Assembly: GCF_000246895.1 (NCBI RefSeq)
Contig: NZ_BAEV01000004.1
Coordinates: 1-64,000, forward strand
Source of the DNA: Clostridium arbusti SL206
Lineage (GTDB): Bacteria; Bacillota; Clostridia; Clostridiales; Clostridiaceae
Length of the DNA stretch: 64,000 nt
Direction of reading: 5' to 3'
Shown: piece after piece, positions 19,132 to 26,562 of the stretch
Numbering within the stretch: the stretch's first letter is position 1
How the letters are laid out: every line of letters begins with the position of its first letter
Notes under the pieces: generated by a model
Told to the model about the DNA's origin: nothing
The model's database searches: none
Seen by the model: only the letters and a program-made list of their open reading frames with translations
Made by a program: the position numbers and the translations under genes

Positions 19132-20148
19132 ATGAATAATAAAAAGAAGGAATTCAAAGAAATTAATAAAGTATATTGTGAATTTTGTGATGAAGATATA
19201 GAGTACGATACTGTCATTGAAGAAGAAACAATTAATATTAATGGAATAGAAGTTACTTTTAATAAAATAAAAGACTATTGTGTTGATTGCCATAATGAAG
19301 TTTATGTAGAAGAAGACAATATTACTAATGTTAAAAATGCAAATATAGAATATAGAAAAAAACTTGGATTAATACAAGTAGATGAAATTAATTCATTACT
19401 TAGTAAGTACAATATAGGTAAGACTACATTAGCATCATTATTAGGATGGGGAGAAATTACTATTGTACGATATATGGAAGGATCTACGCCATCAAAAGAT
19501 TATTCAGATACGTTAAAAAGTTTAGATGACCCAAGAACAATGAAATCTTTATTAGAAAAAAATAAGGAAAAAGTAACTGATATAGCATATAAAAAATGTA
19601 AAAAGGCTTTAAATCAATATTTAGATGAAACATCAATTGATAATTGTGGGGATACTGTTTTAGAAAATACAGTAAGTTACTTTTTGAGTAAAGATTATGA
19701 GGTAACGCCATTAGCATTACAAAAATTATTATATTATGCACAAGGATTCTACTATGCGTTAAGAGGTGATTACTTATTTAGAGAAGACTGCGAAGCATGG
19801 GTACATGGTCCAGTATACACTGAAATTTATTCACGATATAAGTCATTTGGATATGATCCTATAAAAAATGAATGTATTTATAATTTATCAGAAGAAAAAG
19901 TTTCACTATTAGATGGAATATTAAAAGCATTTGGTTGCTACAATGGAAAAATATTAGAAAAGTTTACTCATTCTGAAATGCCTTGGAATAAAGCTAGAGT
20001 TGGAAAAAAAGATGATGAACCATCAAATGAAATAATCAGTAAGAAAGCTATAGCTGAATATTTCACTAATGTCGTTGAAAAGTATAATATCTCTAATGTA
20101 TATGATATAGATATATACAGTTCTACACTTAAAGATAAAGTTTTGTAA
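19132..20148 (+). CDS. MqsA-type zinc finger/HTH fused to a Panacea (SocA, DUF4065) domain
   Basis: A 338-residue antitoxin-like protein. Residues 1-75 hold an MqsA-like zinc finger (YCEFCDED ... DYCVDCHNE). Residues 80-135 are an Xre/MqsA helix-turn-helix (YNIGKTTLASLLGWGEITIVRYMEG). The C-terminal part is a Panacea/SocA-like domain (TPLALQKLLYYAQGFYYALRG, EDCEAWVHGPVYTEIY, then FTHSEMPWNKAR). Panacea domains neutralise many unrelated toxins, and SocA acts as a proteolysis adaptor. Expected partner is the MqsR-like protein 153 bases upstream, though the small peptide just downstream is an alternative. Ribosome site AAAGGAAG before ATG 19132. Confidence 0.85.
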   Translation: MNNKKKEFKEINKVYCEFCDEDIEYDTVIEEETININGIEVTFNKIKDYCVDCHNEVYVEEDNITNVKNANIEYRKKLGLIQVDEINSLLSKYNIGKTTLASLLGWGEITIVRYMEGSTPSKDYSDTLKSLDDPRTMKSLLEKNKEKVTDIAYKKCKKALNQYLDETSIDNCGDTVLENTVSYFLSKDYEVTPLALQKLLYYAQGFYYALRGDYLFREDCEAWVHGPVYTEIYSRYKSFGYDPIKNECIYNLSEEKVSLLDGILKAFGCYNGKILEKFTHSEMPWNKARVGKKDDEPSNEIISKKAIAEYFTNVVEKYNISNVYDIDIYSSTLKDKVL

Positions 20149-20201
20149 TCTGTAATAAGATAAATAATAAATAAATTAAAATATAATGGAGGTGCAATTT
20201 T

Positions 20202-20321
20202 ATGGCAAAAACAAAAAGTAGTATTTCTGGAAAACAAAATAAAAAAATAGTTCCAGTTAAATCTTACACTAAATCAAATGGAACAAAAGTAAAATCACAT
20301 AGAAGATCCACGCCTAATTAA
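20202..20321 (+). CDS. 39-residue basic peptide between antitoxin and Ubl gene
   Basis: Complete small gene with an excellent ribosome site (TGGAGGTG, 9 bases before ATG 20202). The peptide is very basic and ends VKSYTKSNGTKVKSHRRSTP plus N, a Y-x4-G-T-x-V-x2-H-x-R pattern seen at the ends of assorted bacterial proteins. It starts 53 bases after the Panacea gene and ends 78 bases before the tandem ubiquitin-like gene. It could be a toxin, a conjugation target, or an unrelated small protein; the sequence does not decide. Confidence 0.6.
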   Translation: MAKTKSSISGKQNKKIVPVKSYTKSNGTKVKSHRRSTPN

Positions 20322-20399
20322 TATATGGTTAAAGTATGGTTATTGAGCATTTATAAATTAATTCCACAAATTACCAATTTTAAGGAGGTTATCAATAAT

Positions 20400-20870
20400 A
20401 TGAATATACACTCAGATGTTCACATTAATGAAAAAAAATACACACTTGATAAAAATGAACTAAAAGGTTTAGAGTTAAAAGAGATAGCGCACATTTCCGA
20501 AAAAGTAGCTCTTTATAAAAAGATTCCTCACAAGGCAGATGAAGAAATTATAAATTCTCAAACGTACAAACTTACACATGGAGAAAAGTTTTTTTCATCG
20601 GACTTCAAAGAAAAAATAAAAATTTCTATAGATAATAAAAAGTATTATCCTGAAAAAGATCAACTTACCGGTATTGAACTAAAAATTTTAGCAGATATAA
20701 ATCCTTCAGAGTATAAGCTAATAAGAGAGGTTAAACATGATGGAGCAGATCAATTAATAGAAGATAATGTTGTTTATGAGATTAATAATAATGATGAATT
20801 CTTTTCTGTTCCTAAAGGAATTCAAAATGGAACAATTGAGGTGAGGGATAATGCCATTGTTACCAAATGA
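20400..20870 (+). CDS. Tandem ubiquitin-like protein (multiubiquitin family)
   Basis: Start at ATG 20400 after AAGGAGGT; a longer frame from 20325 lacks a ribosome site. The 156-residue protein holds two beta-grasp repeats (about residues 5-72 and 74-140), each starting with a strand, KKY, and a L-x-G-x-ELK-x2-A helix (LKGLELKEIAHI and LTGIELKILADI), and ending with EKFFSS / DEFFSV. This is the multiubiquitin architecture that occurs next to E1, E2 and JAB genes in bacteria. There is no terminal Gly-Gly: the protein ends RDNAIVTK. How it is conjugated is therefore not obvious. First gene of a four-gene operon and overlaps the E2 gene by 20 bases. Confidence 0.9.
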   Translation: MNIHSDVHINEKKYTLDKNELKGLELKEIAHISEKVALYKKIPHKADEEIINSQTYKLTHGEKFFSSDFKEKIKISIDNKKYYPEKDQLTGIELKILADINPSEYKLIREVKHDGADQLIEDNVVYEINNNDEFFSVPKGIQNGTIEVRDNAIVTK

Positions 20871-21222
20871 TAAGGACTTTTTAGATAATCATAATTTAGA
20901 TTATGAACTGCATGAATTACCTGGAGAAACACTTCTTGTTATAAAAGATTATCAACTATCTTCTATGTTTAATACAGAAAAAACAAAAGTTTTAATAAAA
21001 ATACCAAATGGATATCCTATGGCTAACCTTGATATGTTTTGGGTTTATCCGCATATTAAATTAAGAGAAACAAACCAATATCCTCAAGCTGCAGATCAAT
21101 TTCAAAACTATTTAAATGTATCATGGCAAAGATTTTCTAGGCATTATGCTTGGAAACCTACCTATAATTTGTCCAAGCATTTAAATGTAATAAAGGATGT
21201 ATTAGTTAATGGAAGGGGATAA
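20851..21222 (+). CDS. E2-like protein, prokaryotic E2 family E type, no cysteine
   Basis: A 123-residue UBC-fold protein with the family E hallmarks: LLPNDKDFLDNH, KIPNGYPMANLDMFWVYP, WQRFSRHYAWKP and a C-terminal SKHLNVIKDVL helix. It contains no cysteine at all, so the thioester of classical E2 enzymes is impossible; the conserved WQRFSRH segment marks the position of the usual active site. It may use another nucleophile or act as a scaffold. GTGAGGG upstream of ATG 20851; it overlaps the Ubl gene, indicating coupled translation. Confidence 0.88.
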   Translation: MPLLPNDKDFLDNHNLDYELHELPGETLLVIKDYQLSSMFNTEKTKVLIKIPNGYPMANLDMFWVYPHIKLRETNQYPQAADQFQNYLNVSWQRFSRHYAWKPTYNLSKHLNVIKDVLVNGRG

Positions 21223-21229
21223 CTATTAT

Positions 21230-22615
21230 ATGAATAAAAATATCACTATGACTTTTTTAGAGAAAGACTATAATTTACTTCAAAAACATTTGTTTAAAGA
21301 TGGTAATGAACAGGCTGCATATTTATTATGCAGTCTTTCTCAAACTGAAATTGAGACTAGATTCTTAGTTAAAGAAGTGATTCAAGTTGAAGATAAGCAT
21401 ATTTTAAAAAATAATAATATGGGTATATATTATACTTGTGATTCATATATGCCTGTAATCGCTAAAGCTAAGTCTAATCAATTATGCTTTATAATGGTTC
21501 ACTGTCATCCATGTGGCATAAGTGAATTTAGTGATATAGATAATGAACAAGAAATTAAATTACTAAGATATGCTTATAATAGAATTAACAACAAATTGCA
21601 TGGAAGTATGATTTTTAGTGATTCAAATACTTTTACTGGAAGAATATTAAACTATGAATCTGAAAGATATACTTCAATATCTAAAATAAGAGTATTAGGA
21701 GATACATATAAATTTATAAACTCAGTTAATAGTGATCCTTTAAAAACTATTAATAAGGATATATTTAATAGAAATATTTTGGCTTTTGGAGAAGATCTGT
21801 TAAAGATACTTCAAAATATTCATATAGGAGTAGTTGGATGTGGTGGAACCGGGTCAGCTGTAATTGAAGAATTATGTAGGCTTGGAGTAGGTAAACTTAC
21901 TCTAATTGATGATGATAAAATTGAAAATACAAATATAACAAGAATACATGGAAGTAATCTTTCAGATGTAGGAAAACCAAAAGTAACATTAATGCAAGAA
22001 ATGATAGGAAAAATAAACATTGGCACGAATGTTATAGCTATAAATGAAAAATTAGATAATCCTAATACAGCAAAAAAACTTAGAGATTGTGATCTTATAT
22101 TTTCATGCGTGGATTATACACATTTTACTAGATCTATATTAAATCAAATTGCAATAGCCTATTATATTCCTCTTATAGATGCCGGAATAAAATTTGATTC
22201 AAAAAAAGGTATATTGAATGATATTTTTGGAAGGATAGACGTTGTTTTACCTAATGATAGATGTTTATTTTGTAGTGGAATAATAGATTCTAATATGATA
22301 TCAGCAGAACTAATGACAAATGAAGAATATATAAAATTAAAAGAACAAGGGTATGTTCCTGAACTTCCAAAAGATAAAGTACAAGTTATTCCATATAATT
22401 CATTAATAGGATCATATGCTGTAATAGAAATGATTCAATTATTAACTAATTTTAAAGGTAAAAACATTAAACATATAATATATAAATTTATGGCAAATAA
22501 GACGTTAACTATAGAACCAGACTTTGATAGTGAATGTATTTGTAATTCCGAAAAACTTATTGGATGTGGTGATATTGAGCCATTTTTATTATTATCCTGG
22601 GCAGGTGTAAAATGA
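21230..22615 (+). CDS. JAB protease-E1 (ThiF) fusion
   Basis: ATG 21230 follows GGAAGGGG and lies 7 bases after the E2 stop; ATG 21209 is an alternative that overlaps the E2. The N-terminal JAB/JAMM domain has the full zinc motif H91-x-H93-x7-S101-x2-D104 (VHCHPCGISEFSDID), so it should be an active deubiquitinase-type peptidase. The C-terminal E1 domain has a Rossmann loop GCGGTGS (203-209), the Arg finger region (NITRIHGSNLSDVGKPK), a Cys in SCVDYTH and zinc-type cysteines (CLFC, CICNSEKLIGC). It would adenylate the Ubl C-terminus and also process or remove it. Confidence 0.92.
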   Translation: MNKNITMTFLEKDYNLLQKHLFKDGNEQAAYLLCSLSQTEIETRFLVKEVIQVEDKHILKNNNMGIYYTCDSYMPVIAKAKSNQLCFIMVHCHPCGISEFSDIDNEQEIKLLRYAYNRINNKLHGSMIFSDSNTFTGRILNYESERYTSISKIRVLGDTYKFINSVNSDPLKTINKDIFNRNILAFGEDLLKILQNIHIGVVGCGGTGSAVIEELCRLGVGKLTLIDDDKIENTNITRIHGSNLSDVGKPKVTLMQEMIGKINIGTNVIAINEKLDNPNTAKKLRDCDLIFSCVDYTHFTRSILNQIAIAYYIPLIDAGIKFDSKKGILNDIFGRIDVVLPNDRCLFCSGIIDSNMISAELMTNEEYIKLKEQGYVPELPKDKVQVIPYNSLIGSYAVIEMIQLLTNFKGKNIKHIIYKFMANKTLTIEPDFDSECICNSEKLIGCGDIEPFLLLSWAGVK

Positions 22616-22947
22616 GTATTCTTAAAATTCTTAAAAATATTTTTAGTAAAAAAGAAAAACGTATATTAAAATTTAAGAAAGTAATTTTTGAAAATAATTT
22701 TTCAGTAAAACCACAAAAAAATGCCATAACTATAGTTAAAAAGAATAATTCATTTAAATGGGTAAAATTCAAATGCCCATGTGGATGTGGTAAAGAAGTA
22801 ACTTTATCTTTAAATCCAAGTATTAAACCATATTGGGAAATAACTATGAAAAAAAATAAAATTACATTATCTCCATCAGTATATTTAACAGGTTTTCCAT
22901 GCAATTCTCATTTCTTTATTAGAAATAATAAAATTGATTGGGTCTAA
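22612..22947 (+). CDS. DUF6527-type small metal-binding protein
   Basis: A 111-residue protein overlapping the E1 stop by 4 bases (ATGA). It has a Lys-rich N-terminus, a cysteine knuckle (KCPCGCGKEVTLSL) and a C-terminal GFPCNSHFFIRNNKIDWV strand. This pattern is DUF6527, found beside multiubiquitin/E2/E1 genes, of unknown function and likely zinc-binding. As the fourth gene of the operon it could select targets or stabilise the conjugation complex (inferred). Confidence 0.82.
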   Translation: MSILKILKNIFSKKEKRILKFKKVIFENNFSVKPQKNAITIVKKNNSFKWVKFKCPCGCGKEVTLSLNPSIKPYWEITMKKNKITLSPSVYLTGFPCNSHFFIRNNKIDWV

Positions 22948-22965
22948 TTCTTATTTTTAGTTTAA

Positions 22966-23079
22966 AGGGTAACTGGAACATATCTACAACCAGGGGCAAA
23001 GTAATTAATGGTACTTTTTCATGTTTTCAATGTTACATACTTTCTACATTGCCATTGGTTAAGATGCTCCCATTACCCC
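22966..23079. mobile_element. Miniature Tn3-like inverted-repeat element, about 114 bp
   Basis: Two ~37-bp imperfect inverted ends, GGGTAACTGG...CAGGGGCAAAGTA on the left and ACATTGCCATTGG...CATTACCCC on the right, resembling the 39-bp ends of the Tn3-family transposons at 29357 and 53034. No coding capacity. It lies directly behind the ubiquitin-like operon. No clear target duplication is visible. Confidence 0.5.
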
Positions 23080-23172
23080 GATTTTATACTTTTTCTTATA
23101 TTTTATAGGTTACATTTACGCTACTTGTTAATATAATAGTTATAGTATTTAAAAAGAGAGAAGGTTATTTAT

Positions 23173-23376
23173 ATGCTTAGACCTATTGTGACTAATTATT
23201 GTGAACTTAATAGAAATGGTGATTTTCAGAAACTATATGGAACAGCAGCTGAATTAAAACTAACTACTTTTTGTGGTGTATATGCTGATGCTTTTAAACA
23301 TAATAACAATATTGAATTACATCCTGCTATATTAATGCGTGGTAAAATTATAGCATCTTATTATGTTATTGTATAA
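23173..23376 (+). CDS. 67-residue hypothetical protein
   Basis: Small protein with ribosome site AGAGAAGG before ATG 23173 and a strong terminator right after it, so it is probably a real monocistronic gene. Mixed composition with two cysteines (NYCELN, TFCGVY) and a C-terminal hydrophobic strand. Not recognised. Confidence 0.55.
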   Translation: MLRPIVTNYCELNRNGDFQKLYGTAAELKLTTFCGVYADAFKHNNNIELHPAILMRGKIIASYYVIV

Positions 23377-23384
23377 ATATATTT

Positions 23385-23423
23385 AAAGGGCTATAGGTTA
23401 AACTCCGTAGCCCTTTATTTTAC
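23385..23423 (+). terminator. Rho-independent terminator
   Basis: Stem AAAGGGCTA / TAGCCCTTT with an inner GG/CC pair, then TATTTTA, 9 bases after the stop of the 67-residue gene. Confidence 0.88.
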
Positions 23424-23518
23424 TATAAATACTTATCCTTAACTGCGTCAAATTTAGGTTTTCCGTAAATAGATTCTACTGCTATTTATTATTTTTTGAT
23501 AGAATGGTTGAAATATAA

Positions 23519-23588
23519 GAATGTAATACAAAATTTTTCGGGCCACAGCTGATGAGGAGTTGTAGCACAAAAATTTTGTATTACATTC
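23519..23588. repeat. Large hairpin with perfect 20-bp arms
   Basis: Arms 23519-23538 and 23569-23588 (GAATGTAATACAAAATTTTT and its complement) are perfect, around a 30-base loop that contains CAGCTG. Same arm motif as the hairpins at 4028, 25475 and 25835. Confidence 0.8.
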
Positions 23589-23880
23589 TCCTACCGCCCT
23601 TCGGTTGCTGCTACCGCATTACATGATGGACACCTTGTCATGGAAAAACACCCTGACCACTTCCATCATTCCACTTGGTGGGTATTCTCTTTTTTTCTTC
23701 TTTCCTTCTAGCATATATATTACTTATAAAAATTCCTTAAACAATTAAAGACAATATAAATAGTAAGAGGTAGTTTTAATTTAATTAAACTTTGTTTTTA
23801 AAATCAATTTTCATTTCAAAAGTTGTAACTTTTTTTCAAATATCCAAGATAAATATTTTTATATTTCACTTAATTATTAT
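23589..23880. other. Gene-free structured region, possible oriT or single-strand origin
   Basis: About 290 bases without a gene. 23589-23700 is locally GC-richer than anything nearby, has CTACCG repeated, an 8-base inverted pair ATGATGGA (23623-23630) / TCCATCAT (23662-23669) and follows the large hairpin. Such nested hairpins near plasmid transfer genes can be oriT or single-strand origins. The remainder (23700-23880) is plain AT-rich DNA. Confidence 0.35.
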
Positions 23881-23891
23881 TAAGTATTTAC

Positions 23892-23920
23892 TTGACAATA
23901 GTTAAGTAAAATGATATAAT
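23892..23920 (+). promoter_or_regulatory. Consensus sigma-A promoter with overlapping inverted repeats
   Basis: TTGACA (23892-23897), 17-base spacer, TATAAT (23915-23920). The -35 region overlaps two inverted repeats built of ACTTAA/TTAAGT half-sites (about 23869-23908), suggesting repression by a DNA-binding protein. Drives the RadC-like gene. Confidence 0.8.
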
Positions 23921-23964
23921 TATAATTGTAGAAAGGAAATAAAAAAATATCAGGAGGTTTTAAA

Positions 23965-24402
23965 ATGAATATTCAAATTGTTTCAATCAAAATGGTGAAA
24001 GAAAAAGAATTACATTATCAATACGAGGATATCTCAAGACCTAGAGAATCAGTAGATTTAATTAAAAACATTATAGGGGATATGGATAGGGAAGCATTAG
24101 TAGTAATAACATTAGATGTTAAAAATCATCCAACCTCAATCAATATATGTTCCACAGGGAGTTTAAATTCTTCTATTGTACACCCTAGAGAAGTATTTAA
24201 AACGGCAATACTAGGAAATGCTGCAAGTATATTAATAGGTCATAATCACCCTTCAGGAAACCCAACACCAAGTAACGAGGATATTAATATAACAAAAAGG
24301 TTGAAAGAAGCTGGTAAAATATTAGGAATAGAAGTATTAGACCATATAATCATTGGTAGTTTTGATAACTACATAAGTTTTAAGGAGAAAGGGCTTTTAT
24401 AA
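23965..24402 (+). CDS. RadC-like JAB-domain protein
   Basis: A 145-residue protein consisting almost only of the RadC-type JAB domain: PREVFKTAILGNAASILIGH, then the metal motif GHNHPSGNPTPSNED. It lacks the N-terminal helix-hairpin-helix of chromosomal RadC. Such short forms are frequent on plasmids and ICEs and are annotated as DNA repair proteins, although the function is unproven. Ribosome site CAGGAGG before ATG 23965, and a consensus promoter upstream. Confidence 0.88.
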   Translation: MNIQIVSIKMVKEKELHYQYEDISRPRESVDLIKNIIGDMDREALVVITLDVKNHPTSINICSTGSLNSSIVHPREVFKTAILGNAASILIGHNHPSGNPTPSNEDINITKRLKEAGKILGIEVLDHIIIGSFDNYISFKEKGLL

Positions 24403-24470
24403 AGTCCTCAACCCTTAAATTTGAATGTTCATTGTATATAGATATTATTAAAAATCAGGAGGTGTTTTAT

Positions 24471-24947
24471 ATGGAAAGAGAACAAATAGAAAATATATAT
24501 AAAATCAATAGTTTAACAGATTATAAGTTAAATAGTACCGAGGATATATTAAAAGTCCATGGAGTAGATTTTAAAGTGGTTGATGGGTACAACAGACTTG
24601 ATGACTTAAACAGAGATATCTACAAAAAATTCATAGTTAATATTTTTAATGCCTGGGGATTAGGACCTAGAGCGACTTTAGTTCCAAAAGGTATTTACTT
24701 TGTAGAAGATATAAGCCATTTAGGCAAAGAGAACATAGAAGATGATTATTTTATACCTTTGGGTGGAACTATCAAAACTATTGATAGAAGTGGACTAAAA
24801 AGCATATTACACACATGGAACGATAAAGAATATAAACACCTTAAAATTATAGAAAATGAAACTCATACTTATTTAAGGTTTGAGTATGAAATTAATGGAG
24901 AACCTACATGGCTCCACGTAGAAAAAAACGGAGAAGAATGGTATTAA
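24471..24947 (+). CDS. Hypothetical plasmid protein, 158 residues
   Basis: ATG 24471 chosen for its CAGGAGGTG ribosome site. Soluble protein with a well-packed mixed composition (NAWGLGPRATLVPKGIYFVED, PTWLHVEKNGEEWY); no membrane segment or known motif. It follows the RadC-like gene by 68 bases and is likely in the same operon. Confidence 0.6.
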   Translation: MEREQIENIYKINSLTDYKLNSTEDILKVHGVDFKVVDGYNRLDDLNRDIYKKFIVNIFNAWGLGPRATLVPKGIYFVEDISHLGKENIEDDYFIPLGGTIKTIDRSGLKSILHTWNDKEYKHLKIIENETHTYLRFEYEINGEPTWLHVEKNGEEWY

Positions 24948-24969
24948 AGCATTGAAAGGAGAACAAAAA

Positions 24970-25479
24970 ATGAATAAAGATAGATATTTTCAAGAGGTAG
25001 AGGAATTAATTAAAAAAAATAAAAATGTAACTAGAGAAGATTTTGAACTGCTTTATTTAGCAGTATCAGGAATTAATATTAATAGTGATGTTGAATTTTT
25101 AGCTGATAAAATAGTAAAAAGCTTAAGCAATAATACAGTTATGGAAACATTAGTTTCATGGGAATTTCTACAAACAGCAGTTGGTAGGGCTATAATAAAG
25201 GCTAAATTTCAAGCAGGGAATGAAATATATTTTACAAGTGATTTATGTGAAATAACAGGCTATTCAAGAGCGTTTATATCACAAGAAATGAAAGCTGGGA
25301 ACATTAAATTTGAAAAAAGAAAGGGTACAGTTTTCTTTAGGGAGAATGACGTTAAAGAGTACCTTTCCAAAAAGGGCATAGATAAAATGGAAAAAGAAAA
25401 TGAATTAAAATATAAAGAGCTAAAGGAAAAATTGATTAATGGAGGTTTTGAAAGAGAAGCCGATTATAAGGAAATGTAA
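24970..25479 (+). CDS. Helix-turn-helix protein, excisionase-like C-terminal part
   Basis: ATG 24970 follows AAAGGAG. The N-terminal half is helical (EELIKKNKNVTREDFELLY). The C-terminal half contains a DNA-binding unit (YFTSDLCEITGYSRAFISQE, then FRENDVKEYLSKKG) like MerR/excisionase-type winged helices. A probable plasmid regulator. The stop codon lies inside the TGTAATAC hairpin at 25475-25527. Confidence 0.65.
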   Translation: MNKDRYFQEVEELIKKNKNVTREDFELLYLAVSGININSDVEFLADKIVKSLSNNTVMETLVSWEFLQTAVGRAIIKAKFQAGNEIYFTSDLCEITGYSRAFISQEMKAGNIKFEKRKGTVFFRENDVKEYLSKKGIDKMEKENELKYKELKEKLINGGFEREADYKEM

Positions 25480-25527
25480 TACGTTTTTAATCCAGGTATT
25501 TTAAATTGCCGGAAAAAATGTATTACA
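25475..25527. repeat. TGTAATAC hairpin
   Basis: Arms TGTAATACGTTTTT and AAAAAATGTATTACA with one mismatch. It overlaps the stop codon of the upstream gene and ends 4 bases before the AAAGGAGG ribosome site of the next. Confidence 0.7.
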
Positions 25528-25546
25528 CTGAAAGGAGGATATTTTC

Positions 25547-25852
25547 GTGAATACAGAACCTAGAATAAATTCTACTTCATTAAGATTTAGCAAAAGAGTA
25601 GGTGACATAGTAGATAACATACAAGGAAAAACTTTCGCTGATAAATTTGAATTTATTGTTTTAGATTATCAGGAAAAGAAAGATGAAAGAGAAGCATATT
25701 TAAATGAACTGGATAAAAAAATCAAGATGAAGAAAAAACAATTAGATGAAATTAGAATGTATTTAAATAAATTCTCTAGCATATCTGAAAAGGTTAATAT
25801 TGCAGAAAAAACCATTGAAAGCTTAATTAAAGATTGTAATACAAAATTTTAA
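25547..25852 (+). CDS. Small coiled-coil protein with RHH-like N-terminus
   Basis: GTG 25547 with AAAGGAGG upstream. Residues 1-40 (NSTSLRFSKRVGDIVDNIQG) resemble a ribbon-helix-helix type start; the rest is a charged coiled coil (KKIKMKKKQLDEIRMYLNKF). 101 residues. Possibly a plasmid regulator or partition-type adaptor; not recognised. Confidence 0.55.
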   Translation: MNTEPRINSTSLRFSKRVGDIVDNIQGKTFADKFEFIVLDYQEKKDEREAYLNELDKKIKMKKKQLDEIRMYLNKFSSISEKVNIAEKTIESLIKDCNTKF

Positions 25853-25897
25853 AGTACATGGACAGATTTTTGCTGCAGCTGAAATATTTTGTAGTAC
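25835..25897. repeat. TGTAATAC-type hairpin, imperfect
   Basis: GTAATACAAAATTTT pairs imperfectly with AAATATTTTGTAGTAC. The loop again contains CAGCTG as in the 23519 hairpin. It overlaps the 3' end of the preceding gene. Confidence 0.55.
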
Positions 25898-25917
25898 GTT
25901 TTATTGGAGGTAAGGTT

Positions 25918-26184
25918 ATGAGTTTAATAGATTATAAAAATAATATTATAAACATTGGTGATATTGTAAAACTTGAAAACTCTAATAAAGGTAAATTAGA
26001 TTACTTTGTATATGCTGATGATTTATTATACAAATATGATAAAAATGGTAAAATACACCCTGATAAATTAGGTAATATCAAGATTGATAAAGGTGTATCT
26101 TTAATTAATAATACTACATGTAAATGGATTAATTTAGGTTCTAAAGAAAATGTTTATTATACAATTTTTCAAGTTGAAAATTAA
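25918..26184 (+). CDS. Small hypothetical protein, 88 residues
   Basis: ATG 25918 chosen because TTGGAGGT lies 7 bases upstream. Beta-rich pattern (NIINIGDIVKLENSNKGKLDYFVYADDLLYKY) similar to small SH3-like or YopX-like plasmid/phage proteins, but no family is certain. Confidence 0.55.
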   Translation: MSLIDYKNNIINIGDIVKLENSNKGKLDYFVYADDLLYKYDKNGKIHPDKLGNIKIDKGVSLINNTTCKWINLGSKENVYYTIFQVEN

Positions 26185-26562
26185 TTACAGAAGCTAAATT
26201 TATAAAATATGATTTAGAACAAGGTTTAATCAAACCCTTTAATTTTAAAAACAATCTTGATTTATCTTTATAATAAAGTTAAATCATAATTTGCAGATTT
26301 TGATATAATTGATTGAAAGCTAAATAGTAATTTAACTTTCAAAATGTAAATGAAATTTGAGAGTAGCATCTAGGATTTTCGTGCTTTTTTATATAAATTA
26401 TTAAGGATAATACAATTATATGTAAAATTATAATTTTAAAACTTTAAAAGAATAGTTGGTTTAATATATAAATTTTGCTTAGGCAATAGTGTGAATTTAA
26501 GATTTATTTATATAAATAGTAATTTATAAATTAACTTATAAAAAGTAGAGGGGGAAGGGAAC
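26185..26562. other. Gene-free AT-rich spacer
   Basis: No gene, strong hairpin or repeat recognised. It holds the ribosome site (GAGGGGGAAGG) of the FRG gene at its end. Confidence 0.5.

Noticed and set aside
20325..20399. Longer N-terminus for the tandem Ubl protein
   Set aside because: The added 25 residues have no ribosome site, while AAGGAGGT stands correctly before ATG 20400.
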